Assembly: GCF_001592875.1 (NCBI RefSeq)
Contig: NZ_LSOF01000005.1
Location: forward strand, 401,335-465,334
Origin: Pseudomonas sp. BMS12
GTDB taxonomy: Bacteria; Pseudomonadota; Gammaproteobacteria; Pseudomonadales; Pseudomonadaceae
DNA: 64,000 nucleotides
Reading direction: 5' to 3'
Shown here: positions 37,103 to 48,000 of the stretch, piece after piece
Layout: every line of letters begins with the position of its first letter
Position numbering within the stretch: the stretch's first letter is position 1
Translations under genes and position numbers: made by a program
The notes under the pieces: model-generated
Told to the model about the DNA's origin: nothing
Seen by the model: only the letters and a program-made list of their open reading frames with translations
Databases searched by the model: none

Positions 37103-37113
37103 ATGCAATGCAT
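37103..37113. promoter_or_regulatory. Short palindrome between DUF1127 and LysR genes
   Basis: ATGCA-A-TGCAT is a perfect palindrome, 16 bp before the LysR start codon. It could be a LysR operator half or an autoregulatory site; the length is too short to be sure. Confidence 0.3.
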
Positions 37114-37128
37114 CTTGGAGATTGATGA

Positions 37129-37983
37129 ATGGCCCACTACCCCAGCATCGATACCGAACTGCTGCGCAGCTTCGTCGCCATCGCCGACAACGGCGGCTTC
37201 ACCCGCGCGGCGGAAGTGGTCAATCGCACCCAGTCGGCGGTGAGCATGCAGATGAAACGCCTGGAAGACGACGTGGTGCAGCGCTCGCTGTTCGAACGCG
37301 ACGGCCGCCAGGTGCGCCTCACCCCGGAAGGCCAGGTGCTGCTGGGCTATGCGCGACGCATCCTCAAGCTGCACGGCGAAGTGCTCAACACCCTGCGCGA
37401 ACCGCACATGGTCGGTGCCGTGCGCATCGGCACGCCGGACGACTACGTGATGCGTTTTCTGCCGGACATTCTCTCGCGCTTCGCCCAGGCCTATCCGCTG
37501 GTACAAGTGGAAGTGCACTGCGAGACCTCCGGCCAGTTGCTGCAGCGCCAAGACCTCGACCTGACCATCGTTACCCGCGAGCCCGGCAAGGAGATCGGCC
37601 AGCTGCTGCGCCAGGAGCGTTTCGTCTGGGCCGAAGCCCAGGGCTTCAGCCCGCACGAACAGAACCCCATGCCGCTGGCCATGTTCAACGCCGGCTGCTT
37701 TTGCCGCGCCTGGGCCTGCAACGCCCTCGACGCCATCGAACGCCCCTATCGCATTGCCTATACCAGCCCCAGCCTGTCGGCAATCTTCGCCGTGGTCGGC
37801 GCCGGCCTGGCGCTCACCGCCCAGTTGCAGAGCCTGATCACCCCGGACATGCGCATCCTCGGCGAAGCGGAAGGATTGCCCAGCCTGCCGATGACCAGCA
37901 TCGTCCTGCTGCGCAATTCACAGCGCAGCTCACAGGTCATCGACACCCTGGCCGAACACATAGTCGAGGGGTTCCGCCTGTAG
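37129..37983 (+). CDS. LysR-family transcriptional regulator
   Basis: A 284-residue LTTR with helix-turn-helix NGGFTRAAEVVNRTQSAVSMQMKRLE and the usual effector domain. The sequence resembles the group that sits divergent from DUF1127 genes in pseudomonads. A GGAG ribosome site precedes the ATG by 8 bp. It probably controls the DUF1127 gene and itself. The spacer after it (37984-38109) holds a degenerate REP copy and no gene. Confidence 0.92.
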   Translation: MAHYPSIDTELLRSFVAIADNGGFTRAAEVVNRTQSAVSMQMKRLEDDVVQRSLFERDGRQVRLTPEGQVLLGYARRILKLHGEVLNTLREPHMVGAVRIGTPDDYVMRFLPDILSRFAQAYPLVQVEVHCETSGQLLQRQDLDLTIVTREPGKEIGQLLRQERFVWAEAQGFSPHEQNPMPLAMFNAGCFCRAWACNALDAIERPYRIAYTSPSLSAIFAVVGAGLALTAQLQSLITPDMRILGEAEGLPSLPMTSIVLLRNSQRSSQVIDTLAEHIVEGFRL

Positions 37984-38072
37984 CGCTATTGGGGCATCGG
38001 CGGGTTGGGAACGGTTGGACGATACGTCACAGGGCGTCCCCACTTCGGCCCTGATTGAAACAGCGTAAGAGC

Positions 38073-38095
38073 ATCGCGGCTAAAGCCACTCCCAC
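38073..38095 (-). repeat. REP element copy
   Basis: ATCGCGGCTAAAGCCACTCCCAC is the reverse orientation of the Pseudomonas REP core with one or two changes. It lies between the LysR and TauE genes. Confidence 0.7.
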
Positions 38096-38109
38096 AAAAC
38101 CACAGCTGC

Positions 38110-38862
38110 CTACTCCAGGGCCAGCAACACCGCGCAGAGCACCAGAAAGCCACAGAACAGACCACGCAAGACCTTCTCCGGCAGCGCGTGGGCCAGCTTC
38201 ACGCCCCAGGTGATGCTGAGCAGGCCGCCGACGGCCAGGGGAATGCCCATGACCCAGTCGACATGGCCATGCAGCGCGTAGGTCAACAGCGTCACGCTGG
38301 TGCTCGGTAATGCCAGGGCCAGCGACAGGCCCTGCGCCATCAGTTGGCCGGCGCCGAACACATTGGTCAGCACCGGCACGGCCAGCACCGCGCCACCGAC
38401 ACCGAACATGCCACCGAGCGCACCTGCCGCCCCGCCCACCACGCCGAGCCAGGGCCAGGGATGGCGCAACTCCTGAGACACCGGCGGCGTGCGCATGAAC
38501 AGGCGCGCCAGGTTGTACAGCGCCAACGCCACGAGAAAAACCACGAAGGCCAGACGCATGCGCTCAGCCTGCAACTCGACGGCATACAACGAAGCCAGCC
38601 AGGCGCAGACGATGCCCGAGCCCGCCAGCAGCAAGGCGTACTTGGGCTCGATGCGATTGCGCTGGTTATAGCGCCACAACGCCAGCAACACGTTGGGTAC
38701 CACCATCACCAGAGCCGTGCCCTGGGCCAACTGCTGGTCCAGGCCGAACAGCACCCCCAGGGCCGGAATGGCGATCAGCCCACCGCCGATGCCGAACAGC
38801 CCGCCAACAGTGCCAAGCGCCAGGCCGAGCAACAGGTTCACCAACAGATCGATAGGACTCAT
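38110..38862 (-). CDS. TauE/SafE-family membrane transporter
   Basis: A 250-residue polytopic protein with eight hydrophobic segments. It has the glycine-rich GGLFGIGGGLIAIPALG at the first repeat and GGMFGVGGAVLAVPVL at the second, the hallmark of the family. Probably an anion exporter (sulfite or sulfonate type); no sulfur genes are adjacent. GGAGGTGG precedes the ATG. Divergent from the LysR gene at 38962 with a TTTGC-N7-GCAAA palindrome between, so likely regulated by it. Confidence 0.9.
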   Translation of the reverse strand: MSPIDLLVNLLLGLALGTVGGLFGIGGGLIAIPALGVLFGLDQQLAQGTALVMVVPNVLLALWRYNQRNRIEPKYALLLAGSGIVCAWLASLYAVELQAERMRLAFVVFLVALALYNLARLFMRTPPVSQELRHPWPWLGVVGGAAGALGGMFGVGGAVLAVPVLTNVFGAGQLMAQGLSLALALPSTSVTLLTYALHGHVDWVMGIPLAVGGLLSITWGVKLAHALPEKVLRGLFCGFLVLCAVLLALE

Positions 38863-38936
38863 GCCACCTCCACAACGCAGGTCGGCATGCTAAGCCCTGG
38901 CGTATGGCACGGAAACGCATAGCCGCGCACAATGGC

Positions 38937-38953
38937 TTTGCATTTCACGCAAA
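38937..38953. promoter_or_regulatory. Candidate LysR box before the LysR gene
   Basis: Palindrome TTTGC-N7-GCAAA ends 8 bp before the LysR start codon and overlaps its ribosome site, suggesting autorepression. It is about 75 bp from the divergent TauE start. Confidence 0.45.
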
Positions 38954-38961
38954 GGCAGACC

Positions 38962-39918
38962 ATGCAACCGGATCAACTCACCGAACAGCTCGCCCTCTAT
39001 CTGGATGTGCTGGAGAGCGGCAGTTTCTCCGCCGCCGCGCGCCGCCAGCAACTCACGCCCTCGGCCGTGGCCCGACGCATCGACGCTCTGGAGCGGGCCA
39101 TGGCCTGCCAACTGGTAGAGCGCAGTACCCACGCGGTGCGCGCCACACCAGCGGGCCTGGCCTTTGCCGAACGCGCCCGGCGCATCCTCGTTGAACTGCA
39201 CCAGGCACGAGCCGAGGCGGTATCGCTGAGCAGTGCGCCGGAGGGCCTGATCCGCATCGATGCCCCGGCGCCCTTCGGTCGCCGCCATCTGGCGCCGGCC
39301 ATCGCCGAGTTCCTCACGCTCTACCCCGGCCTGGACGTGCAGCTACGCCTGATCGACAGCTTCATCGACCTGCACGGCGAGCATCTGGGTGAAGTGGACC
39401 TGGTGCTGCGCATCGGCCCGCTGGCCGACACTCGCCTGGTCGCCACGCCACTGGCGCCACTGGTGCGGGTACTGTGCGCCAGCCCCGAGTACATCAAGCG
39501 CCGTGGCCTGCTGCGCGACGTGCGCGAACTGCCGCAGCACGACGGCCTGGACTGGGACGCCCTGTCGCCACCGCATGCCTGGCGCTTCGAGCTAGACGGC
39601 CGACCGCAACTGTTGCGCCCCGGACGCCTGCGCATGACGGCCAACAATGCCGAGACCCTGCTGTTCGCTGCCCTCGCCGGCCTCGGTATCGCCCACCTGC
39701 CGACCTGGTTGATCAGCGACTACCTGGTACGCGGCGAGCTGTTGCCGCTGCTCTGCGACAACGGCCTGCCAGCCCCCGAGCCCAGTGGCATCTACGCCCT
39801 GCGCCTGGCCAGCGGCGCCAGCTCGCGCAGCCGCCTGCTGCTGGACTTCCTGCAGGCCCGCTTCGGCCCGGTGCCGCCCTGGGACCTGGCCCTGCAGCGC
39901 GGGCTCAAGATGGATTGA
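38962..39918 (+). CDS. LysR-family transcriptional regulator
   Basis: A 318-residue LTTR of the DsdC/CrgA-like branch: helix-turn-helix SGSFSAAARRQQLTPSAVARRIDALE, effector domain with GLIRIDAPAPFGRRHLAPAIAEFLTLYPGL typical of that branch. The start at MQPDQLTEQLALYLD was preferred to an ATG 30 bp upstream because AAAGGCAG is placed correctly and the family N-terminus begins there. Divergent from the TauE gene. Confidence 0.9.
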   Translation: MQPDQLTEQLALYLDVLESGSFSAAARRQQLTPSAVARRIDALERAMACQLVERSTHAVRATPAGLAFAERARRILVELHQARAEAVSLSSAPEGLIRIDAPAPFGRRHLAPAIAEFLTLYPGLDVQLRLIDSFIDLHGEHLGEVDLVLRIGPLADTRLVATPLAPLVRVLCASPEYIKRRGLLRDVRELPQHDGLDWDALSPPHAWRFELDGRPQLLRPGRLRMTANNAETLLFAALAGLGIAHLPTWLISDYLVRGELLPLLCDNGLPAPEPSGIYALRLASGASSRSRLLLDFLQARFGPVPPWDLALQRGLKMD

Positions 39919-39934
39919 ACCGGAGAGGAAAACC

Positions 39935-40016
39935 TGCGGGAGCGGTTAGGCGGCCTTCCGCTTCAGCCACGAAAGCGCCATTCACCAGACCGAGGCGCCG
40001 CTGAAGCCGCTCCCAC
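39935..40016. repeat. REPIN-like inverted REP pair
   Basis: GCGGGAGCGG at 39936 and the inverted GCTGAAGCCGCTCCCAC ending at 40016 bound a degenerate palindromic doublet of the Pseudomonas REP family between the LysR gene and the efp terminator. Confidence 0.7.
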
Positions 40017-40052
40017 TAGCGCCCTGGTTGCCCACACAAAAACCCAGGCAAC

Positions 40053-40081
40053 AAAAAGCCCGGCACTAGGCCGGGCTTTTT
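40053..40081 (-). terminator. Terminator of efp
   Basis: A 12-bp perfect stem AAAAAGCCCGGC / GCCGGGCTTTTT with a 5-base loop. The A/T tails on both sides make it bidirectional. It lies 27 bp past the efp stop codon. Confidence 0.92.
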
Positions 40082-40107
40082 GCGTACTCGCGGTACAGGG
40101 CGTTGGC

Positions 40108-40683
40108 TTAGGCCGACGGCGCCTGGGTACGGCTCTTGTAGGAACCGTCGCGGGTGTCGATTTCGATCCAGTCGTCGATGTTGCAGAAATCTGCAACCTT
40201 GACTTCGGTACCGTTGGCCAGCTTGGCCGGCTTCATCACCTTGCCGGAGGTATCGCCACGGGCGGAACCTTCGGTGTACGCGATCTTGCGTACGATGGTG
40301 GTCGGCAGGTCAACGGAGATCACTTTGCCTTCGAAGAACACGGCTTCGCAGATATCGGTCATGCCTTCTTCGATGAACGGCAGAACGCTTTCCAGATCTT
40401 CGGCGCGCAGCTCGTAGGAGTTGTACTCCGGATCCATGAAAACGTAGTCCTCACCGCTGATGTAGGACAGGGTCACTTCCTTGCGCTCAAGGATGACCGG
40501 CTCCATCTTGTCGTCGGCCTTGTAAACGGTCTCGGTCTTGGAGCCGTTGATCAGGTTCTTCAGCTTCATCTTGACGATGGCGCTGTTACGGCCGGACTTG
40601 GTGAATTCGGCTTTCTGAATCAGCCACGGGTGGCCGTCGATCAGAGCCACGCTGTTGGGCTTCATTTCTTGTGCGGTTTTCAT
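40108..40683 (-). CDS. efp: Translation elongation factor P (Arg32 type)
   Basis: A 191-residue EF-P with its three beta-barrel domains. The tip loop of domain I reads KSGRNSA and places Arg at residue 32, the residue that EarP rhamnosylates in Pseudomonas, in place of the Lys of E. coli EF-P. It relieves ribosome stalling at polyproline. The start ATG is the one of [14 protein letters not shown]. It is 35 bp downstream of earP on the same strand. The long upstream open frame belongs to the antisense of earP and is not coding. Confidence 0.96.
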   Translation of the reverse strand: MKTAQEMKPNSVALIDGHPWLIQKAEFTKSGRNSAIVKMKLKNLINGSKTETVYKADDKMEPVILERKEVTLSYISGEDYVFMDPEYNSYELRAEDLESVLPFIEEGMTDICEAVFFEGKVISVDLPTTIVRKIAYTEGSARGDTSGKVMKPAKLANGTEVKVADFCNIDDWIEIDTRDGSYKSRTQAPSA

Positions 40684-40717
40684 ACGAGTATCCGGATTTG
40701 GATGGAGGTACAGATTT

Positions 40718-41863
40718 CTAGGCCGCGCATGATAGCCAATTTCGGTAAAACTGCACCAGTGCCGCAGCAAGATCAGGACGAGAGGCCTGCAGCCGGCACC
40801 AGGCTTCGGCCTGGGCGGCGAGCGGCTTGGCCCGTTCCTGCCAGACAACCCAGGCCCGAGCCATGTCGCCGCGTCCGTTCCAGGCTCGCCACAGCGCCCG
40901 TAGCGCGTCAGCCTCCACGGGCGCCAACGTGGCGCAATAGATGTCCAGGAAGGCTTCGAGCTTGTCCCAGTGAGCGCCCTCCTCCTGCTGGTAGATATGC
41001 CAGAGCAATGGCCGCCCCGCCCATTGCGCCCGCACGAAGGAATCCTCGCCGCGCACCGCATTGAAGTCGCAGCTCCACAGCAGCAGGTCGTAGTCGGCCT
41101 GGCTGAGAAATGGCAGCAGCTGCACGCGCAGGTTGCCGCGCTGCCAGTTGTCCCCCGCGCCTAGCTCGTCGACAGCGAGCCACTGACGCAGATCGGCCTC
41201 GATGCGCCCCTGAGGCACCAACAACAGTGTCTCCTGCGGATCGGCAGCCAGGGCGTCCAGCCAGCCAGCCAGCGCCGGGGTCTCGTAGGCGAACAGGGAA
41301 ATCAGTCGCTCATGCTCCCGTGGGCTAACCCCAAGCCGCGCCAGGAACTCGCGCCGCGCCTGCGGAGCGCCTTGGAATGCCTGGCGCCGCGCCAGCAGAT
41401 CGGCCTCGCGCAGCAATCCGCCCGTGCCTTCGACGAAACCGGGAAAGAAGAAGAACTTCTGCAAGCCGCTGGCTTGCGGTGACGGCAGCGCGTGGCAGCC
41501 GCTGACCCAGTCCTCCGCGCTGAGGTATTCCAGGTTCAACCACAGCGGCTTGCGCGGACGCGCCGCCATCGTCTCGACGTAGCGGGTCGGCAACGTGCAG
41601 GCAAAGGCCTCGATCACCACATCGGCCGCTTCTATCGCCGGGAAATCGGCCAGCCAGTGGCACACCTCGACACCTTCGACGTGCTGGCGCGCAGCCCCTG
41701 CATCGGCCTGCGGACACAGGCGCAGGAAGGCCGCCGGCTCATCCACCCAAAGGCGTACGGCCAGGCCATGCTCGGCAACCAGCTGGCGAGCCAGACGCCA
41801 GGTCACCCCGATATCGCCGTAGTTGTCCACCACGCTGCAGAAGATGTCCCACCGACCGCCCAT
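40718..41863 (-). CDS. earP: EF-P arginine rhamnosyltransferase EarP
   Basis: A 381-residue inverting GT-B glycosyltransferase (DUF2331). The N-terminal [15 protein letters not shown] carries the catalytic Asp pair (Asp13, Asp17), [12 protein letters not shown] and [16 protein letters not shown] lie in the acceptor region, and [23 protein letters not shown] is the dTDP-rhamnose site. It adds rhamnose from dTDP-L-rhamnose to EF-P Arg32. Adjacent efp confirms the assignment. Confidence 0.96.
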   Translation of the reverse strand: MGGRWDIFCSVVDNYGDIGVTWRLARQLVAEHGLAVRLWVDEPAAFLRLCPQADAGAARQHVEGVEVCHWLADFPAIEAADVVIEAFACTLPTRYVETMAARPRKPLWLNLEYLSAEDWVSGCHALPSPQASGLQKFFFFPGFVEGTGGLLREADLLARRQAFQGAPQARREFLARLGVSPREHERLISLFAYETPALAGWLDALAADPQETLLLVPQGRIEADLRQWLAVDELGAGDNWQRGNLRVQLLPFLSQADYDLLLWSCDFNAVRGEDSFVRAQWAGRPLLWHIYQQEEGAHWDKLEAFLDIYCATLAPVEADALRALWRAWNGRGDMARAWVVWQERAKPLAAQAEAWCRLQASRPDLAAALVQFYRNWLSCAA

Positions 41864-42012
41864 CGTTAGCTCCAGGATGAATGCGCGGGCACCTTAGTCG
41901 TTAACGGCACGACTGCCCAGCCCGGATAGATGATCGACAGGTCAGCTTTACTGGCCAACTGCCATGCAGCCATTCATCCGAAACCCTATACATAGAGCGC
42001 CTCATGCGTTGC

Positions 42013-42030
42013 GGCATATTCCCATATGCC
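42013..42030 (+). promoter_or_regulatory. Palindrome in the promoter region of the giant surface-protein gene
   Basis: GGCATAT-TCCC-ATATGCC, a perfect 7-bp inverted repeat, 45 bp upstream of the start codon, in an A/T-rich pocket (up to about 42045). It may be an operator. The 41864-42074 gap holds no other gene. Confidence 0.4.
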
Positions 42031-42074
42031 AACTATATTAATTCGCGTGCTGTTCGCGCCAAGGGAGATTGGCC

Positions 42075-45000
42075 ATGTCAGGGTTATCGCCTCGTTCGAT
42101 GTTCCGGCCGCAGAGTCACACGCTCGCACTCGAGCCACGGATTCTGTTCGACGGCGCTGCCGCAGTGGCGGTCGACCAGCAGCACGACACGGGCGATAGC
42201 GCCGACCACGCGCCAGCCACGCCGGTCGAGGCGCCCGCGGCCGCCCCCGCGCAACCTGGGGCACGTCATCTGCTGGTGCTCGACAGCCGGGTGGAAAATC
42301 GCGAACAACTGATCGACCAGCTACCGAGTGGCGTACAGGCGCTGGTGGTGGAACTGGGTCAGGACGGTATCGCCGCCATAGAGCAGACTCTGGAGGCCCT
42401 CGGCCAGGTCGACTCGATCCAGATCCTTTCCCATGGTGGCGCCGGCCAGTTCACCCTGGGCGCCACCACCATCTCGGCAGACAACATCGCCCAGCTAGGC
42501 GGCCGCCTGCAGCAGTGGAGCGACAACCTCAGTGCCGGTGCCGATATCCAGCTGTATGGCTGCAATATCGGCGCCGGCAGTGCCGGCCAGACCCTGGTAG
42601 CCGAACTGGCGCGCTGGACCGGGGCCGACGTGGCGGCTTCCGACGACGACACCGGCAGCCTCTCCGCCGGTGGCGACTGGGAGCTGGAGGTGCAGAGCGG
42701 CGACATCGACCAGCCCATCGCACTCGCTGCCGAGGCACTGAGCGCTTATGACGGCCTGCTCGCCGATGCCAGCCCAACCACCAGCCTGCCAGAAACCACT
42801 ACCCAGGCGCTGCTGGGTGACGATTTCGAATTCACGGTGAATTTCAGCAACAGTTCCAGCCAGGCCGGCTTTGGGCCCTTCATCGACCTGTTCCTGCCCG
42901 CCACGGGCAAGGACGGTGCAGGCGCAGAAATCGACGACGGTATCACCTTCGTTTCCGCCAGCTATCTAGGCCAGGCGCTGACCGCCCATGTCATCACCTT
43001 CGATGCCAATGGCCAGGCCACTCATCCTCTGGCAGTGGATAGCAGCGGCAACGCGCTGGTGATCGATGCCGCCAGTTATGGCATGCAGGCAGGTGACCAG
43101 CTGGTGGTGCTGGAGCTGCCCTTCGCCAGCGTGATCAACGGCCAGCCCACCATCGGCATCAACGTTACCGCCCATCTCAGCAACCTGGCCGACACCAGTT
43201 TCTCCAATGGCACCCCCGAACTGACCATCCGCACCCGCAGCGGCTTCCAGTACGGTAACGACTCGCTGAACAATCCCGCAGCAGACCCCAGCCTGGTAGA
43301 GGCTGGCAGCCAGAGTCTGGTGGTGCGGCCCACGATCATCACCTTCGACCAGAGCGTAATCTCCCCGGAGGGCGAAACCGCCACCGGCCCCAACTTCGAA
43401 CGCACCCTGCAGCTCAATGTGACGCCCGCCGATGGCCAGACCCTGACCAACGTGGTGGTCACTCAGCCTGTACCTGGCGATGTGATAGTCACAGGCATCA
43501 CCCCCGGTGCCGGCGGCACCATCACCTCCATGACCCTGTACGACGGGCGGACCTCCTCGAACCCGGCGGACATTGCCGCCGTGCTCGCCCGCAACAGCGA
43601 CGCCGACCTGAGCAATGACTTCTATATCAGCGAATTCGAAATCACCTACGCGACCTTGAGCGCGACCACCACCACAGATGTCACCTTCTTCGTACCCGAC
43701 ACCGATGAAAACGGCCAACCCATACTCGACCCGGTGACCGGCGACGACGTCACCATCACCTTCGGCGGCCCCAGCGCCACCGGCACATGGGTCCCCCTCG
43801 ATGGTCGCGACCTGACGCCCCCGGCCACCCAGATCGATTTCGGCGGCACAGGTGCGGACACCAGCTTTGTCGCCAAATCGATCACCCTGCTCAAGGAAGC
43901 CACCATCACCACCGACAACGGCACCACCGGCCTGACCCCTGGCGATGTCATTCGCTACGATCTGAATATCGCCATCTCCGACTACTTCGCCTTCGGCAAG
44001 AGCTTCCTGGAACAAGGCCAGTTCACCATTGCCGACGCCCTCGGCGACGGCCAGACCCTGCAAGGCACCCCGACCCTCAGCGTGACCTTCAACGGCGCGA
44101 CCCAGGTCATCACCCTGATTACCAGCAGTGTGGTCAACAGCGACGGCAGTACTTCGCTGAGTTTCGATATCGGTCAGTCGCTGCTCGACGCCTTCGGTGA
44201 CCGCGGCTGGCTGAACGGCGACCTGGCCTTCGACAGCGCCCAGGAAGGCGCGACTACAGCGCTGATCAGCTACACCGCGCTGGTTGGCCAGAGCTATACC
44301 CCGCCCGCCGGCAACCCCCACAGCGAGATCAACGAGGGTGACCAGGTCGGCAACAGCGCCACGGTGACCGCCAGCATCCTCGAGGACTACATCAACCTCA
44401 CCGGCAGCAGCGAGAGTGACGACTCCAGCACCGTCAGCAGCGTGCCCGTAGGGCATATCGAGCTCATCCTGTCCGATCTCAACGACGGCGGCGCACCGGC
44501 ACCCGGCGCCGAGCTGAAGCCGGGTGACGAAGTGACCTTCCAGCTCACCTACGATCTGGTGACCGGCGACTACGAAAACCTCAAGCTCACGGCCTACCTG
44601 CCCCTGCCGCTGTTCGATGTCAGCGGTATCAACTGGCAGTTCGTCGCCGGCACCGAGGCCAATGTTGGCCAATGGGTGCTGACTGCCGGCAATACCAATG
44701 CCGACAGCAGCATCAGCGTCAGCAACGGCCCGGGTAACTCGGTGGTGTTCGACCTTGGCAGTTACGTCAAAGCCACCGACATCACCAACGGCAGCCGCAT
44801 CCAGATCGAGTTCACCATGCAGGTCGGCGACCAACCCTATGCCGACAATCGCGAATTCGATGTACTGGCACAGTCCAGCCAGACCACGACTCTGGACAAG
44901 ACCCTGCTGTCATCTGACAGCATCGCCATCATCGCCTCCATCGCCGAACCGGTGCTGAGCATCAGCCATGGCGTGGTCTCCAGCAGCAACGGCACGGTCA

Positions 45001-48000
45001 GCGGCACCACGGGCACCTGGAACGCCCCCGGTACAGGCGGGCAGCCCTTCACCGGCAACATCACCGATATCGCTTCGGTCAACGGCGATGTCATCGACAT
45101 CGATGGCGGCGACGTCCTGCGCCTCGCCACGGCCATCGAGAACAGCGGTGGCGGCGCGGCCTACGACGTGAGTACCAGTGTCACCCTGCCCAGCGGGCTG
45201 GCCTTCGTGGGCGGCGGTCTGGCCAGCGCCAACCTGCAGATCTATCGCGGTGATGGCACCGAGCTGCAGCTGAACGTGGATTACAGCGTGAGTGGCAACA
45301 CCATCACCTTCATCGATGGCGCAGGGGCAGGCGCCCTCCTGCCGGGCCGCTCCGGCACCGGCAACGATATCAGCGGCGCCAACCTGGTGGTGATCACCTA
45401 TGACGTGGAAGTCAGTGACAGCATCGCCGCCAGCCGCACCCTGCAAAGCAGCGCCAGCCTGTCGCACTACGCCAGCACCGAGGGTGGCGACAACTTCATC
45501 GCCGGCGCCCCACTGTCCGACACCGCCGACCAGCAGGTCGCCGCGCCGGAGATCGACAAGGGTTTCGCTGGTGGCAGCCTGGATGACAGCGACTCCAGCG
45601 CCGAGCACACCACCGGCGCCAACCTGGTGATCGGCGAAAGCATGCTCTATGACATCGTCGTCACTCTGCCGGAAGGCACCACCCAGACCCTGCGGGTCGA
45701 CGACCTGATCCCGCCTGGCATGCGCCTGGATACCAGTTTCAATGGTGGCCTGGGCTACGAAATCATCACCACCGCCGGAGGCGCACTCAGCGCCAACTTC
45801 GCCGGCACCCTGAGCGGCGATAGCGTTGGCGGCATTTCCGGCACCCTGGGCGCCGAGGGCGTCGATGCGCGCTTTACCTTCACCACCGCCAGTGCCGACG
45901 CCGATAACGACACCGGCAACAACAGCTTCGTGATCCGCGTGCGCCTGGTGGTCGACAACGTCACCAGCAATCAGGACGGCGTTACCCGCAACAACGACGC
46001 TCAACTGGTGTACAGCGACCCCGATGGCGACACCGCCAATGGCAGCACGGCAACGGATCGCACCGTAGATAGCAACGGCACCCCGACCATTACCGTGCGT
46101 GAGCCGACGCTGACCGTCAGCCAGCAACTCCTGACCGCCCCGCCCATCGGCGGCTTCGACCTGGGTTCGGTGATCGACTTCACCATCACCCTGACCAACA
46201 GCAGCAGCTATGACGCCTTCGACATCAGCCTGCTCGACAATCTACCCACCCAACTGGATGGGCTGACCCTGATCGGTACCCTGTACAACGGCGGTGCCAC
46301 CAATAATGGTGGCGTAGATTTTGAATTAGTTGGCGGCCAGTTGCGTACCGCCAGCGGTGCCAATATCGATATCGGCGCCGGCGACAGCATAGTGCTGACA
46401 GTCCGCGGTACTGTTAATGCCACGGCCAACCTGGCCCCCGACTTCACCAACACTGCCACAGCACAATGGACCAGTCTGGATGGCAGTGCAGGCGGTACGG
46501 CAGACCCTAGCGGTGAACGCACCGGGGTCGATGGTCCCCTCAACGGTGGCGCGCTTAACGACTATCAGCACAGCGCCAATCTGGTCATCCCTGCCGCCAC
46601 CGGATTCAGGATTTCCCGGGTGGGTGGCCTCGATGACACCGCCGCGGCCGTCCCTACCAGCGGTAGCAGCGAAACGGTCAGCATCGGCGAAATCGTACGT
46701 TACCGGGTTGTGGCCAACGTGCCGGAAGGTGGACGTGTCGGCTACCAGATTCAGATCACCCTGGATGACGGCCTCGAGTTCATTCCAGCCAACCTGAACA
46801 ACATATTGATCGGTCTGATCTCCAACACCAGCCTGACCAGTAGCCTTGGCGGTGCCCTGGTCAGTAGTGGCGACCCGGCGATCACGGGTGATCAGGACAC
46901 GCCCCAGTCAGGGCCGATTGCAGCGGACCTGAGCGATCCGCTGACCGCGGTGTTAAACGCTGCTCTGGTCTCTGTTTCCGCCGATGGGCGCACCGTCACT
47001 TTCAGTCTCGGCAACCTGACCAACAATGATTTCAACGACGGCAACCTCGAAGGCCTAGCGCTGGAGTTCAACGTACGGGTCAGCAATCAGGCATCCAACC
47101 AGGCCGGCGATGAGTTGGCGGTCACCGCGCGTGACTATGTGAACAACGGCGCAACACAGATCTCCAGCAGCGCGACGCTCTACGAGCGCATCGTCGAACC
47201 GGGCTTCAGCGGTATGGACAAGACGGTCACCGCCTTCGACCCCAACCCGACCGGCAATACCGGCGATGCCACGGTACAGATCGACTTCACCCAGAGCGGC
47301 ACCCTGCCCGCCTATGACGTGGTGCTGACCGATGCCTTCCCCAGCGGCAGTGCCTACAACCTGATCAGCATCACCGTGGGCGCCACCACTTATCTGCCCG
47401 GTGACCTTCCGGCCGACGGCATCAACTTCAGCGAGGCTGGCGGCCTGACCGTCAACTTCGATCAACTGGATATCGGCACTCAGGTTCAGGTGATCTATGA
47501 AGTGACCGTACCTAACGACGCCCTGGTCGCTTCGGCCGATGCTCTGGCTACCCTGCGCTGGTCCAGCTTGCCGGAGGACTTCACCGACTGGGGTGACAGC
47601 ACGGTCGGTACGGACGGCACAACAACGGGAGAGCGGGACGGCTCCGGTGGCGTCAACGACTATATCCTCAGCGCCGGTGCCGGCCTGGGCATCATCGCCG
47701 GCACCCTGTGGGACGACACCTCCACTGCTGCTGGTGCGCGCGACGATACTAGCCCTGACCCTGACCCCGTACCCGCCACTCCGGCGTACGAACTGGGCCT
47801 GAACGGCCAACAGATCGACCTGATCTGGGCCGGCGTTGATGGCCTGTTCGGCACCGGTGACGACAGCACCTTCAGCACCACGACCGACAGCAACGGACGC
47901 TTCACCTTTGGTGTGCTGCCGAGCGGCCTATACCAGATCGATGCTCCCACTAGCATCACCGGGTTGGGCGGGTTTGGCGATCTAAGGATTCGCATCGACA

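Noticed and set aside
42966..44834. Minus-strand frame (622 codons) inside the giant surface-protein gene
   Set aside because: Repetitive Gly/Val/Asp shadow of the beta-rich repeats on the other strand.
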